NCBI GenBank assembly: GCA_009823505.1 | Contig: VZQC01009572.1 | Coordinates: 872,355 to 936,354 of the forward strand | Length of the DNA stretch: 64,000 bases | Reading direction: 5' to 3' | Source: Rhizomys pruinosus | Taxonomy: Eukaryota; Chordata; Mammalia; Rodentia; Spalacidae | Shown: positions 1 through 10,428 of the stretch, piece after piece | Numbering within the stretch: the stretch's first letter is position 1 | How the letters are laid out: every line of letters begins with the position of its first letter | Position numbers and translations under genes: made by a program | Notes under the pieces: model-generated | The model's input: the letters and a program-made list of their open reading frames with translations, nothing else | What the model was told of the DNA's origin: nothing | Databases searched by the model: none

Positions 1-1263
1 ATGTAAGCATGGGAAAAATGTATTGAGACTGCACTTGAAAGCATACAGTTGGTCTCTGGAATACCAGGGAGTGTTACCAAAGGCCACTAACCAATAAAGC
101 ACATATAGGTCTCCTTGAGTCAAACAAGACTCCTCCATCAGCACCAGCTACACCTCACCTGCCTGGAAATACTGTGCAGCAGTGGCAGCCATATGCCTGT
201 ATATCCCAAATCTAATCGGCTATTAGCTCTCTCCTTGGAGGAATAACCCACGGCTGATGCCACAAGCTTACATCCTCTATTGGTTAGGAGATTTTATAAG
301 CCACAGTAAGACCCTGTCATATTTTACAGAAAAAACGTAATTCATGGATTAACATACCATCCAAACATCTGCGTCTATACCAAAGTAACCTACCACAACA
401 ATTAGTACTGTTTACATATATTTTCCTTTATTTTATTTTATTTATTTCTGTATGTGTAGCAATGTACTGTCTGCATGCAGGTTTGTGCACCAGTGTCCTG
501 CAATGCTGTGGAGGTCAGAAGAGGGTGTCGGATTCCCCTGGAACTGGAGTTCTCCTGGAATTGGAGTTTCAGACGGTTCTCGGCCACCATGTGGGTGCTG
601 GAGATCGAACCCAGGTCCTCTGTAAGAGGGGTCGGCACTCTCAATCGCTAGGCCATCTCTCCAGCCCAACAATTAATACTGTTTAAATACCTATGTATCT
701 AATTACTTGTGCTTCATTAGTAGGATTGAAAGGTTATTTCTGGACAAACTGTCAGCCCATGAAAGGAAACAGCCAGAATTGACCAGAGTCCAGGACAACA
801 GCTCCAGAGAAAGTAGACTGTTTTGCTTCTCATCCACCTGTGCCCCTTTTCTAAGCCTAGGGAACATTCTGCAGAAGAGGGGGTGTAGTAGAATGTAAGT
901 GCTGTAATTGGGGCGAATGGTGAAACTACAGCAATATAATCTGGACACTTATTTGATCAACTTGATTGAAATTACAAGCTCCCACAGCTGGATGAGGGGA
1001 CCCTTGGGCTGTGTGGGTTTGGGCACAACTGCTTGCAAATTGGTTTTACATGAAGGATGCTTGTACTCATAAATGATCACTTATTGTTAAAAAATGAAAA
1101 AAAAATGGAGAAAGATGCAGGAAAGTTACGGTAGAATGCATGATCTAGGGTGGGCTGGGGTGGGGTGGGGGGAAGGGAAAGGGATATATGCCTGAACTGA
1201 ATTGGAAAATGATGTATGAAATAAACAAAGCATCAATAAAAAAAGAAAATTTTTAAAAAAAGA
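1..1263 (+). mobile_element. L1 with extended 3' UTR, 5' part outside the window, split by a B2
   Basis: A non-coding L1-type 3' end in sense orientation. It carries a G-rich purine tract near 1148-1190 and ends in AATAAA-like motifs and an A-rich tail (1236-1263). The same sequence recurs, antisense, at 21117-22617, 52341-54200 and 54548-55290. It enters the window already inside the element and is interrupted by an antisense B2 at 415-666. Assignment to L1 rests on the copy at 21-23.6 kb, where the sequence is joined to ORF2, and on the shared tail. Confidence 0.8.
415..666 (-). mobile_element. B2 SINE, full length, young
   Basis: The reverse complement starts with the tRNA-derived head GGCTGGAGAGATGG, has a B-box-like GGTTCGATCTCC and ends in an A-rich tail. 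The target-site duplication caacaattagtactgttta (396-414) recurs at 667-685 with one mismatch. It inserted into the L1 3' UTR. Confidence 0.95.
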
Positions 1264-1459
1264 AATTTCATTTGTCTAGAGATATGACAGAGAGAAGGTT
1301 TTCTCTAGAATCTATGTTCTCTCCAGCTGCGTGCATTTGCCTGAGTTTACAGTGTCACCCATGAGCTCACTCCCATTGAGAGGGCTTTAAAACTAATTAT
1401 GTAGCTGTTGATTAGCCCCTAGATAGCAGTGCCAGTACTGCACCAGTAGAGGTAGATTG
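1264..1459. other. Low-copy spacer
   Basis: I recognise no repeat or gene between the L1 tail and the next B2. Confidence 0.4.
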
Positions 1460-1671
1460 GGGGCTGGAGAGATGGCTCAGCGATTATGAGCGCCGACTGC
1501 ATTTGCAGATGACCGGGTTCGATTCCCAGCACTCACTAAGAACTGTCTTTGGCTCCAGTTCCAGGGAAATCCGACACCCTCTTCTGACCTCCTCTGCATT
1601 GTATGACAGGGTTGCACCAACCTACATGCAGACAGTACATTCATACGCAGAAAAAAAAAAAAAAAAAAAAC
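1460..1671 (+). mobile_element. B2 SINE
   Basis: Sense B2 with head GGGGCTGGAGAGATGG, B-box GGGTTCGATTCCC and a 20-A tail. A likely target duplication is aggtagattg (1450-1459) against aggtagtttg (1672-1681). Confidence 0.93.
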
Positions 1672-1681
1672 AGGTAGTTTG

Positions 1682-2620
1682 CTGTGCAGGTAGTTCGGTT
1701 ATAAGGCTTTAGGTCTGAATTGGAACACTGACTGATTTTTTTTTCTCCCTTAGTAGTGTGCATAATATCACCTAGCATGATGAGCGCTAAACTTCAGGTA
1801 GAAGGATTCCAGGTCAGTCCCGGCTCCATTACTCCAAGTCCTGTTTCTCAAGTATGCCCTGTATTGAGCAGTAGAGTCTTATTTTCTAGTGCTGGGAGAT
1901 AATTGATAGCTTGGGAGATAGCCTGTGCTATTTTGGGAATCTCTTAGGTCACTCTCACCAACCATTCAAAGGAAGGTATCTTCTGTCTGCCACTGTGTTC
2001 CTTGCCACACAGCCCCCAGGCACACATACACACTAATATCGAGACAGTGTATGCATGTTTCTCATGGTGTCTCAGGGGCATCACATCACCCTCTGGGTTC
2101 CCTAGCCACAGGAGATCCATTCATCTGTACTCTTTCTTCTTCCCTTCCCACATCTCCCTCCTTCCCCAGCCCCAGCAACCCCATTATCCCCACCCTCCCC
2201 TTCTCCTGAGTTCCCTCTTCCCCCACCATGCCCCCTGCATGTCCCTCCCTCCTCCCCACCCAGCCTAACACCCCCACTTTCCCCACCTCCCCCCATTAAC
2301 CTCTGTTCCCTACTATCATGCCCTCTTTTCTCTTCCTTTACCTTCACGTATCCTTTCCATTTAACTGCCTCCTGCCCTTACATCAGGATATACATATTCA
2401 CTGATAAGGGAGTGGTGCTACAGTCCACAAATAAAGGAGAACATACTCATTTCCAAGATTTTTGTGTGGTTCATTTTAAAATTTGTTCTCTCTTTAATAG
2501 CTTGCATGGTTTTCCTAAATTCCTTAAGCTATCTGTGGCTCTTATAAATCATTCTTTTTTACCAATTTATTAGACTTTTTGACCTCACTGATTTCTGTGG
2601 GATTTCTTGCTAGAGAGTTA
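1682..2620. other. Low-copy DNA with a long pyrimidine-rich tract
   Basis: No gene or recognised repeat. Positions 2120-2345 are strongly C+T-rich on the plus strand, with very few G. The rest is ordinary AT-rich sequence, and short open frames across the tract are compositional. Confidence 0.5.
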
Positions 2621-2632
2621 CTGTGTTCTTTT

Positions 2633-2699
2633 TTNCCTGGAACTCACTCTGTAGACCAGGCTGGCCTTGAACTCACAAAGATCTGCCTGCCTCTGCCTC
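2633..2699 (-). mobile_element. B1 SINE fragment, 5'-truncated
   Basis: Antisense B1 core with CTGTAGACCAGGCTGGCC and GATCTGCCTGCCTCTGCCTC. A 12-bp duplication, ctgtgttctttt, lies at 2621-2632 and 2700-2711. An undetermined base sits at 2635 beside the poly-T. Confidence 0.9.
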
Positions 2700-2711
2700 C
2701 TGTGTTCTTTT

Positions 2712-3211
2712 GAAGGCATTCTGTTACCTTGTTCTTCTATTTTAAAATGTGTTATTATAAAAATTTCATCCAAATGTACCAAAAGAAGTCACCCTACATG
2801 TCAAAAACCTGTTGCTTCTCTGAAATTTCAGACCGCAGTTTCCTCACACACAGTGGCTTCATCTTCTTTGCTTTCTGTAATGGAAAATGTTTTGAAGGAA
2901 ATTTTACATGAGGTTTCTAGTTATACTAGAAGTTAAGTCCAGTAGGGATTTTTCTTTTTTTTTTTTTTTCAATTGGTTGTTGAGAAGTTTCAAAGGTCAG
3001 TTTTCAAGCTGTGGTCTTTTCAAACACATCCACACATAACTCACATTTCAATAAAGCATTTTCAAGAGTGTTAAAAAAAAATAAGGCAGTAACAAAATAG
3101 ATAAATCTACCACATAAAAATTACATTTTGGAAAGATGCACAACAAATAAGTTTTTTAGATAATTCATTTACAGCTTTATTGTAATTTCACTCTGCTCCT
3201 TACTTGTATCA
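2712..3211. other. AT-rich low-copy DNA
   Basis: No supported gene. Parts of 2480-2935 may be a very old L1-like fragment, but the match is too weak to call. Confidence 0.3.
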
Positions 3212-3227
3212 CTTTAATTCCACTTTT

Positions 3228-3372
3228 TTTGGTCTTTTTTGAGACAGGGTCTCCCTTTTAGTCCCAGCTGGCCTGGAGCTCGCTCTGTAGACCAGGCTGG
3301 CCTTGAACCCAGAGATCCACCTGCCTCTGCCTCCCAAGTGCTAGGATTAAATGCGTGTGCCACCATACCTGG
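3228..3372 (-). mobile_element. B1 SINE, full length
   Basis: Reverse complement runs from CAGGTATGGTGGCACACG through the B1 core to a poly-A. A perfect 16-bp duplication, ctttaattccactttt, flanks it (3212-3227 and 3373-3388). Confidence 0.95.
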
Positions 3373-3552
3373 CTTTAATTCCACTTTTAAGATGTGTCTA
3401 TTCCTGCACAAAATGTCTGCTTCAAAGCTTCAGTTTCATTCTTTGTCTACCATATACTAATTATCAATCCTCTTATGCAATTTTTATTGCTATTTTTAAT
3501 AGGAAAGTATTTTCTACATCATTTTCAAGCGGCCTAGAGAGGAACAGTGTTG

Positions 3553-3930
3553 TTGTTTTTTTTTTCCAAAGCCAATTTTTATTGAAGCTTTGTGCACTTC
3601 ATACAAAATTTCCAATCATTCCCCCTTCCTTGCCCCCCACCCTATCAGAGCTCATGCATTCTGCCAAACATGTTTTTCAACTTTTTCTTGGTCTCTTTTA
3701 AAATTTTCAATGCACAATAAAAATAAAAATTAAAAAATAAAATAAAATAAAATAAAAATTTCAATGCAGAAGTTTACTGTTTTGGGTAGAAGTTCACCGT
3801 TTCAGTCAGTTCTTTGACCCAGTCTTTTTGTTGTTGTTGTTGTTGTTCCTTCCAATTTGTATCACCCCAAAATATGCATATATGCATGCCACGCATATAT
3901 CAAGATTACAATGTCATAGGTTTTAGCATG
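3553..3930 (-). mobile_element. L1 3' UTR, 5'-truncated
   Basis: Poly-T, then the antisense L1 tail (ttattgaagctttgtgc), the CCCCCCACCCT purine-tract complement and a (TTG)n at 3828-3847. It matches the 3' UTRs at 39.3-39.68 kb and 60.3 kb. It contains an (AAAAT)n insertion at 3719-3755. Confidence 0.85.
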
Positions 3931-3946
3931 TTCAGCTTATGATTTC

Positions 3947-3980
3947 TATTATTATTATTGTTATTATTATTATTATTATT
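3947..3980. repeat. (ATT)n microsatellite
   Basis: About eleven ATT units with one TTG interruption, next to the L1 fragment. Confidence 0.9.
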
Positions 3981-4447
3981 GTTTTTTCTTTATTAGGTTG
4001 AAAGATGTCATGTTTTCCTTAAGGAATTGTTTGAAGGCTCCTCCTTGGCAAGCCCAAACAACCATCAGTCCTGCCCTTGTGCTCTACACTGGGGTTTTCC
4101 CTTCCCATGGTCACCAAATGAGGTCCAGAACAACAAATAAATTATTATATAATATGGGTAAGGTAAATAACACACCACAGGGAGTGGGGAACGATTTTAG
4201 ATGTAGGTGGGCAAGATAGCCCTTACCGGTAAGGTCATATTTGGACACAGTCTTAAAAGAAGCAAGAAGTCTAGACATGACAGACAGTCACTGGTAGAAC
4301 ATTACTCCAGGAAGGAAGGACAGTGTGGTGGAAACAGATACTCTGCAAAGGGACAGAGATGACCTCGTTCCAGATGCAAGCATTGTCCATTGCCATGTTC
4401 CTATAGAAGCTGCATTTCAACTGAGCCACCCCTACTGACTGGGTAAT
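3981..4447. other. Low-copy DNA
   Basis: No repeat or gene recognised. A short 73-codon frame at 3998-4219 has no features supporting expression. Confidence 0.4.
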
Positions 4448-4452
4448 CACAC

Positions 4453-4924
4453 TGTGATGGTTAATCCTGGGTGTCAACTTGACTGGACTAAGGAACAAAT
4501 AAGAGAACAAGGATCTTCGGATTGGACTACCTCAACCCGGATGGCCCACCCCAAATGTGGGAGTTACCTTCTGCCGGCAGGCAGTATAAAAGGCCACAGC
4601 AGAGGGAGCTGGTCCCTTTTTTCCTGCGGCTTGCCTCTCTCTCACTGGTGAGTTTGTCTTGCTGCTGTGATCAACCCTTCGGATCCCAGCATGTACTGAG
4701 ACTGGCAGATCTCCTGGAATCCACCAGGCCTTCAGCACCAGATTGGGACTATTGAGATATCCAGCCTTGCGGACTGAGAAGTTCCCTGGATTCTCAGCCT
4801 CTCCAGTGTGGTGAGGCTACTGTTGGACTACTTGAGCTCTGTCATGTGAGCAAATCAATAAATTGTATATAGCTATATATTCATCCCGTTGCTTCCGTTT
4901 CTTTAGAGAACCCTGACTAATAAA
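4453..4924 (+). mobile_element. Solo LTR, ERVL-MaLR-like
   Basis: It starts TGTGATGGTTAAT, followed by GTGTCAACTTGACTGG, and ends near AGAACCCTGACTAATA, the boundary signature of this LTR class. It has a TATA-like AGTATAAAAGG (about 4584) and a polyadenylation-type AATAAA (about 4857). The 5-bp duplication cacac (4448-4452 and 4925-4929) fits a solo LTR, but the exact 3' edge is ambiguous because CA dinucleotides repeat there. Confidence 0.75.
4584..4594 (+). promoter_or_regulatory. TATA-like box of the LTR
   Basis: AGTATAAAAGG lies about 130 bp into the LTR, the expected U3 position. Activity is unknown. Confidence 0.45.
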
Positions 4925-4929
4925 CACAC

Positions 4930-5151
4930 TTAGCTTAGAAACCTTAGTTGTGTACTAATTCAGGACTGTTCCTGTGAGCTGCAGAGGACTCGCTTGCCAA
5001 AACTTCTTTACACTGTAGAAACTTCTTTGTGCTGTAGTCCAGAGACTTCCTGAGCAATCATCCTAGATGTGAGTCTAGCATTGCAGTCAAAGGCTTTAGT
5101 CACCTTCTCACCTTCTGATCTTTCAATCCTTTGCTTTCTTTCCTCTGCAGT
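4930..5151. other. Low-copy spacer
   Basis: Nothing recognised between the LTR and the B2. Confidence 0.4.
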
Positions 5152-5164
5152 GAATGTCTTTCTC

Positions 5165-5421
5165 TTTATTTTTTAATTTTTTTATTAATTTTTATTTATT
5201 TCTGTATGTGTATGAATGTACTGTCTGCATGCAAGTCTGTGCACCCGTGTCGTGCAATGCCACGGAGGTCAGAAGAGGGTCTCGGATTCCCCTGGAACTG
5301 GAGTTCTCCTGGAATTGGAGTTTCAGACGGTTCTCGGCCGCCATGTGGGTGCTGGGGATCGAACCCGGGTCCTCTGTAAGAGCGGTCGGCGCTCTTAACC
5401 GCTAGGCCATCTCTCCAGCCC
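5165..5421 (-). mobile_element. B2 SINE, full length, young
   Basis: Antisense B2 retaining many CpGs (GGTCGGCGCTCTTAACCGC on the plus strand). A perfect 13-bp duplication, gaatgtctttctc, lies at 5152-5164 and 5422-5434. It is one of the best-preserved B2 copies here. Confidence 0.96.
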
Positions 5422-5434
5422 GAATGTCTTTCTC

Positions 5435-6148
5435 ATATAGTTTATCTGCATTTTGGAGGCCCAAAGTAACACAATCAATACGATGGACTAAGACACGGTC
5501 AATACAATGGAGTGTGCTTGACAGAGCTGAGACACAGCAAGGTTAGCAAGCCAAGAACAAACTAGAAAGCAGGAGCATGGGGGCGGGGGGTGGGTAAGGA
5601 CCCTCATACATGAAGCCAGGTACCTACCATAAGGGCCTAGCAGGTATTGGGAAAACTGAGTGATTTATACTGACTGAGGCAAGGACAAATCTAGAGGGTT
5701 TTGATCAGTGTGCAGTGATGTGATCTACCATGTGTAATGGGCTATCATATGGCCACATGAGGATAAGTCATAAGACAGGGAGACGCAAGAGGGCTTAAAT
5801 GGGAGGTCATTGAAACATCCAGACAAGGGATGATGGTGTTGGAAAGTGGCAGTTGGGGGGGGAGGGGGCAGGGAACCTTAGATGAATTCCAAATCATTTG
5901 ATGATAGAGCCATCTTTGTTATCAGTGATAGAATGCACTATCCATTTGGACATGATGCATGAGTGAAATAAAGGGTCAGTGATGTCACTGAAACTTTTGG
6001 CCTGTGCAAGTGGAAATGACATTTACTCAGACAGAAAAGTCTGGATATTGTGACATCTCCATAGATTTCCTACTTCAGATACTTTTCTCCTGCTACTATG
6101 TTACCAATAATGTTTGCTTTATATATTACTACCTCTTTACAAATCATT
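5435..6148. other. Low-copy DNA
   Basis: No gene or recognised repeat. It includes a short tandem echo of CAATACGATGGA / CAATACAATGGA near 5477-5510 and two G-rich patches (about 5580 and 5857). Confidence 0.4.
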
Positions 6149-6345
6149 CTGTTGGAGGCTGGAGAGATGGGTCAGCAGGTAAGAGGGGAGGGGTTGTCAC
6201 TAAGCCTGATGACCTAAATTCAGTCCTCCAGGAATCCATAAAATGGAAGGAGAAAACTGAGTCCTGTGAGTAGCCCTCTGACCTACGCATACATGTTATG
6301 GCACATGTGCATGCACACACACAGAGAATAAATTTAAAAGTATTC
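6149..6345 (+). mobile_element. B3-type SINE
   Basis: B2-like head GGCTGGAGAGATGGGTCAGC. It is followed by the B3-specific body (CCTGATGACCTAAATTCAGT, GGAAGGAGAAAACTGA, CCTCTGACCTACGC), a GCACACACACA stretch and an AATAAA tail. Confidence 0.8.
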
Positions 6346-6644
6346 TGTGTTTGCTACTAGTTGCTAGCAGTCATTAAATAGTGGCTGTGCCAGCTACACT
6401 AGGCATGACAGGCATAAAAGACACATATGTATATATAACATCATAAATATTATGAACAAAAAGGTATTTAGCAATAAACACATTCTAATTTCTCAATGAA
6501 TCTTTACCATAACCTCATGAAATTAACCTGAGGGCTTTATTTATTTTGAGAAAAAAATGTGATGCCAAGTTCAGATAGAGAGGAAGGGAGTGTGGGCTCA
6601 GAATTTAGTTGACCCAAATCCAGAATAGCTCCAGTGCTGTGCTC
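6346..6644. other. Low-copy spacer before the minisatellite
   Basis: AT-rich, nothing recognised. Confidence 0.4.
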
Positions 6645-7428
6645 TTCCCTCTGCACACACTTCTGGTGACTCTTCACTGTGCACACACTTCTGGTGACTT
6701 TTCCCTCTGCATACACTTCTGGTGACTCTTCACTCTGCACACACTTCTGGTGACTCTTCACTGTGCACACACTTCGGGTGACTCTTCACTGTGCACACAC
6801 TTCTGGTGGCCTTTCACTGTGCACACACTTCCGGTGGCCCTTCACTGTGCACACACTTCCGGTGGCCCTTCGCTCTGCACACACTTCCGGTGGCCCTTCC
6901 CTCTGCACACACTTCCGGTGGCCCTTCGCTCTGCACACACTTCCGGTGGCCCTTCGCTCTGCACACACTTCCGGTGGCCCTTCCCTCTGCACACACTTCC
7001 GGTGGCCCTCCGCTCTGCACACACTTCCGGTGGCCCTCCGCTCTGCACACCCTTCCGGTGGCCCTCCGCTCTGCACACCCTTCCGGTGGCCCTCCGCTCT
7101 GCACACCCTTCCGGTGGCCCTCCGCTCTGCACACCCTTCCGGTGGCCCTCCGCTCTGCACACCCTTCCGGTGGCCCTCCGCTCTGCACACCCTTCCGGTG
7201 GCCCACCGCTCTGCACACCCTTCCGGTGGCCCTCCGCTCTGCACACCCTTCCGGTGGCCCTTCCCTCTGCACACACTTCCGGTGGCCCTCCGCTCTGCAC
7301 ACACTTCCGGTGGCCCTCCACTCTGCACACACTTCCGGTGGTCCTCCGCTCTGCACACACTTCCGGTGGTCCCACATGGTCCTTCTGCACACACTTCCGG
7401 TGGTCCCACATGGTCCTTCTGCACCCGC
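6645..7428. repeat. 28-bp minisatellite, about 27 units
   Basis: The TTC(T/C)GGTG core recurs at exactly 28-bp steps from 6661 to 7361 (26 units), with one 34-bp step to 7395. Units grade from an outer type (TTCTGGTGACTCTTCACTGT) to a homogenised core (TTCCGGTGGCCCTCCGCTCT). Because 28 = 1 mod 3, each frame cycles through the same peptide repeat. That produces overlapping 200-260 codon frames on both strands, which I treat as artefacts. On the minus strand, 21 units carry ACCGGAAG, an ETS-type motif. Confidence 0.97.
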
Positions 7429-7498
7429 TGGCATCTGCCACTGACCCCCCCCTCCTAGCCCACACAGTTCCTTATAACAAGATGGCATCCAAACCATC

Positions 7499-7634
7499 TT
7501 TTTTTTTTTTGAGACGAGTCTCCCTGTAGCACCAGCTACCCTAGAACACACTCTGTAGACCAAGCTGGTCTCAGTCTCACAGAGATCTGCCTGCCTCTGC
7601 CTCCTGAGAGTTGGGATTAAAGGCAGGCCTGGCT
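7499..7634 (-). mobile_element. B1 SINE
   Basis: Poly-T, GAGACGAGTCTCCCTGTAG, the GTAGACCAAGCTGGTCTCAG core and GGGATTAAAGGCAGGCCTGG. The head is slightly shortened and no clear duplication was found. Confidence 0.88.
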
Positions 7635-7774
7635 CTGTAATTAATTATCTTTCTATAGGCCATTTCTTTGACTAATATTCCTCACATAAAACAGACTCAA
7701 TAATTCCTCATTGCATTTGGGGAATTTGGTGCCTTTGACTTTCTTCCCACCCAGTTTGCAACTTTCCAGTAATG

Positions 7775-8490
7775 TAAACTGGTACACCATAATGGAAAGC
7801 AGCATAGAGAACCCTTAAAAGACTCAAAGTGAGCCTACCACCTGACCCAGCCATACCACTCCTGGGTATGTACCCACAAGACTCATCCTACCACAGAGAT
7901 ACATGCACAGCCATGTTTATTGCAGCTCTCTTCACAACAGCGAAGAGCTGGAACCAACCCAAATGCCCCTCAACTGATGAGTGGATGACAAAAATGTGGT
8001 ACAGCTACACAATGGAGTACTATTCAGCAGTAAAGAAAGATGACATCATGAACTTTGCAGGTAAATGGATGGAACTATGCTAAGTGAAGTAAGACAGAAC
8101 CAGAAAAACAAGCAGTGAATGGTTTTCCTCATTTGTGGATGCTAACACCAAATCCCCAGATGAAAAGCAAGCTGAAAATTATTGTTATAATGCAAATCTC
8201 TTAACAGGCTCTAGAATCAATCCACCACTTATTTTCAGACTCTGTAATCACTGTATATGAGTGGAAAGTATGTATCCATATTTTAGAGTAATATAAAATT
8301 AAAGGAGGAATGTGTAAATTCCTAGACATAAAAAAAAAAAGACTGAGAGAAAGATGCAGGACAGTTATGGCAGAATGCATGATCTGGGATGGGGTGGGGG
8401 GAAGGGAAAGGGGAATATGTCTAAACTGAACTGAGAAACAAGGTCTGAAATACACAAAACATCAATAAAAGCATTATAAAATTTTTTATT
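7775..8490 (+). mobile_element. L1 3' end, 5'-truncated
   Basis: It enters within the last 100 codons of ORF2, passes a short 3' UTR of about 370 bp (GTTATAATGCAAATCTCTTA, then ATGCAGGACAGTTATGGCAG), a G-rich tract (about 8390-8420) and an AATAAA tail. Its UTR is of the short class also seen at 30010-30573. Confidence 0.92.
7829..8083 (+). pseudogene. L1 ORF2 C-terminal fragment
   Basis: An 84-codon frame that aligns with the conserved C-terminus of mammalian L1 ORF2p, the part beyond the reverse transcriptase domain. Landmarks are DPAIPLLGMYPQDS, DTCTAMFIAALF, WNQPKCPSTDEW and MWYSYTMEYYSAVKKDD. It stops a few residues early, after KWMELC, by a substitution. No catalytic domain remains. Confidence 0.9.
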
Positions 8491-9194
8491 TAGGAGATTC
8501 CTTAGAATGCTCCTGACTATCTTCTGATGATACTTGTCCCTTACATGTATAAAACTTTATGATACACTCCAGCAGGTTGTATGATTTTAGCACTTAGCTG
8601 TGGGACTTCATTCCTCTAGTATCTTTACATTCCTCTGGACCCCAAAAGATTCAAGACAAGAGCCTGTCTGAAATCTAGGGCCTCTACCTTTCTTTATGAA
8701 GCTGGTATAAAACTAGTGTAGATCAAGGAGTGGTTCAAATACATATAGTTCTTTGCTCTGCACCCTTTCTCTTAATAACTGAGAAGGGCTCCTTTCTTCA
8801 AAATAAGTCAGTTGTAGCCTGAAAATACTTGTTATTTGACATATGAATTAAGTATACAGAACTAAGTTTCTGATGCCAAGATAAAAAGAAACAGAAAAGA
8901 ATAGAACTGATTGCTGGAACAATTTTTCCTACTCATTTGCAATCACTTATATAAACCAAGTCATGATGCCTAATTATTTGGCAACAGGAAAATGCATTTG
9001 TAAACATTCATCTCCAGAATGGTCAGTAGTTTTTTCAACACTCTCTGTAGTGGATAATAATGCTGTACTGTAGACATCTGATTTCAATCCATCAGAGCAG
9101 ACTGAAGTCCTGCAAATGTTAAGATGCTTTCAGTTTTACTGACCAACAGATGTTATTGTTCAACAGTTCTGCATTATTAGTAGTAAATTCCTTA
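8491..9194. other. Low-copy DNA
   Basis: No repeat or gene recognised in about 700 bp. Confidence 0.4.
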
Positions 9195-9198
9195 AGTC

Positions 9199-9676
9199 TT
9201 GAGGGTGGCATCCCAACAGACAATGGCAGTTTTTATAAATTTATTGGGGACTGTGCTTGAGTTTCATATCAGACACAAAACCAAAGAAAGAAATATATAT
9301 ACCCAGACCACTACAAAAAAACCCAAACCCCACAAATATGATGAAGAAACAGAACTATATTTCCCCACAAAAATCCCACCAGTCCTATAGAAGTATTCTA
9401 CAATGAGCAGTACCTGGAGGAACCCAAGGACACTGAATGTAAAAGAACAATCATGAACATAATCAAAGAATTCAACAAATTTAAAGACCCTACAAACACC
9501 TCAAAGAACTTAAAGAACTTCAAGTAGACAGAGATAAACTCCAGACTAAAGCTCAAGAGAATCCAAATACATGGATGGATGAATTGACAAAGACAATTCA
9601 GGATACAAAAAATGAATTCACCAAAAAGATAGGAGAATCAAGAAAACAAATGACTCAATTGAAAAATAGTCTATGG
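9199..9676 (+). pseudogene. L1 ORF1 N-terminal/coiled-coil remnant
   Basis: Two open pieces in different frames. One (9199-9390) has a basic stretch with KKPKPHKYDEETELYF. The other (from 9575) has the lysine- and glutamate-rich heptad-like helix TKTIQDTKNEFTKKIGESRK. This resembles the coiled-coil of L1 ORF1p. The RNA-binding domains are missing and the frame is broken. Confidence 0.6.
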
Positions 9677-9917
9677 GGCTGGAGAGATGGCCTAGCAGTT
9701 AAGAGCGCCGACCACTCTTGCAGAGGACCCGGGTTCGATCCCCAGCACCCACATGGCGGCTGAGAGCCATCTGAGACTCCAATTCCAGGAGAACTCCAGC
9801 TCCAGGGGAATCCGAGACCCTCTTCTGACCCCCGCGGCATTGCACGACACGGGTGCACAGACCTGCATGCAGACAGTACATTCATACATATACAGAAATA
9901 AATAAAAAAAAATTAAA
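9677..9917 (+). mobile_element. B2 SINE, full length, young
   Basis: Sense B2 with intact CpGs (AAGAGCGCCGACC, GGTTCGATCCCC) and an A-rich tail. A perfect 15-bp duplication, aaaaatagtctatgg, lies at 9662-9676 and 9918-9932. Confidence 0.96.
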
Positions 9918-10192
9918 AAAAATAGTCTATGGATATAAACAGAGAGCTCTCAAAAGGAGAAATAAAAATGGCTTAAAAACATCTTTAAAAGCGTTCAACA
10001 TCCTTAGCAATTGGGAAATGCAAATCAAAAATACTTTAAGATTTTATCTAACCACAGTCAGAGAGGTTAAGAGAATAAATGATACCAAATGCTGGCAAGT
10101 CTGTGGGGACAGGAGAAGCCTCATTCACTACTGGTAGGATTGCAAACTAGTGTGACCAGTGTGGAAAGCAGTGTGGAGAACACTTAAAAACC

Positions 10193-10223
10193 TAGTAGTA
10201 GTAGTAGTAGTAGTAGTAGTAGA
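10193..10223. repeat. (TAG)n microsatellite
   Basis: Ten TAG units in place of a short stretch of the L1 ORF2 remnant. They put in-frame stops into one reading frame. Confidence 0.9.
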
Positions 10224-10428
10224 AGATCTACCATATGATCCAGTTATACCTCTCCTAGGCATATACCACAAGGACTCATTCTACTGCAGAAATACTTGGG
10301 CAGCCATGTTTGCTGCTTCTCTTTTTACAATAGCTAAGAAATTGAAAGAACCTAAACATCCCTCAACTAACTAATCGATAATGAAAATATGATACATTTA
10401 CACAATGGAGTTCTACTCAGCAGTAAAG

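Noticed and set aside
6645..7428. CRISPR-like direct repeats of 28 bp
   Set aside because: Units are contiguous with no spacers, and the surroundings are a rodent nuclear genome.
6750..7563. Several overlapping open frames of 207-259 codons on both strands, with Cys/His-rich or Thr/His-rich repeats
   Set aside because: They come from the 28-bp minisatellite. A stop-free unit whose length is not divisible by three keeps frames open on both strands with the same peptide cycling. No codon bias or flanking gene structure.
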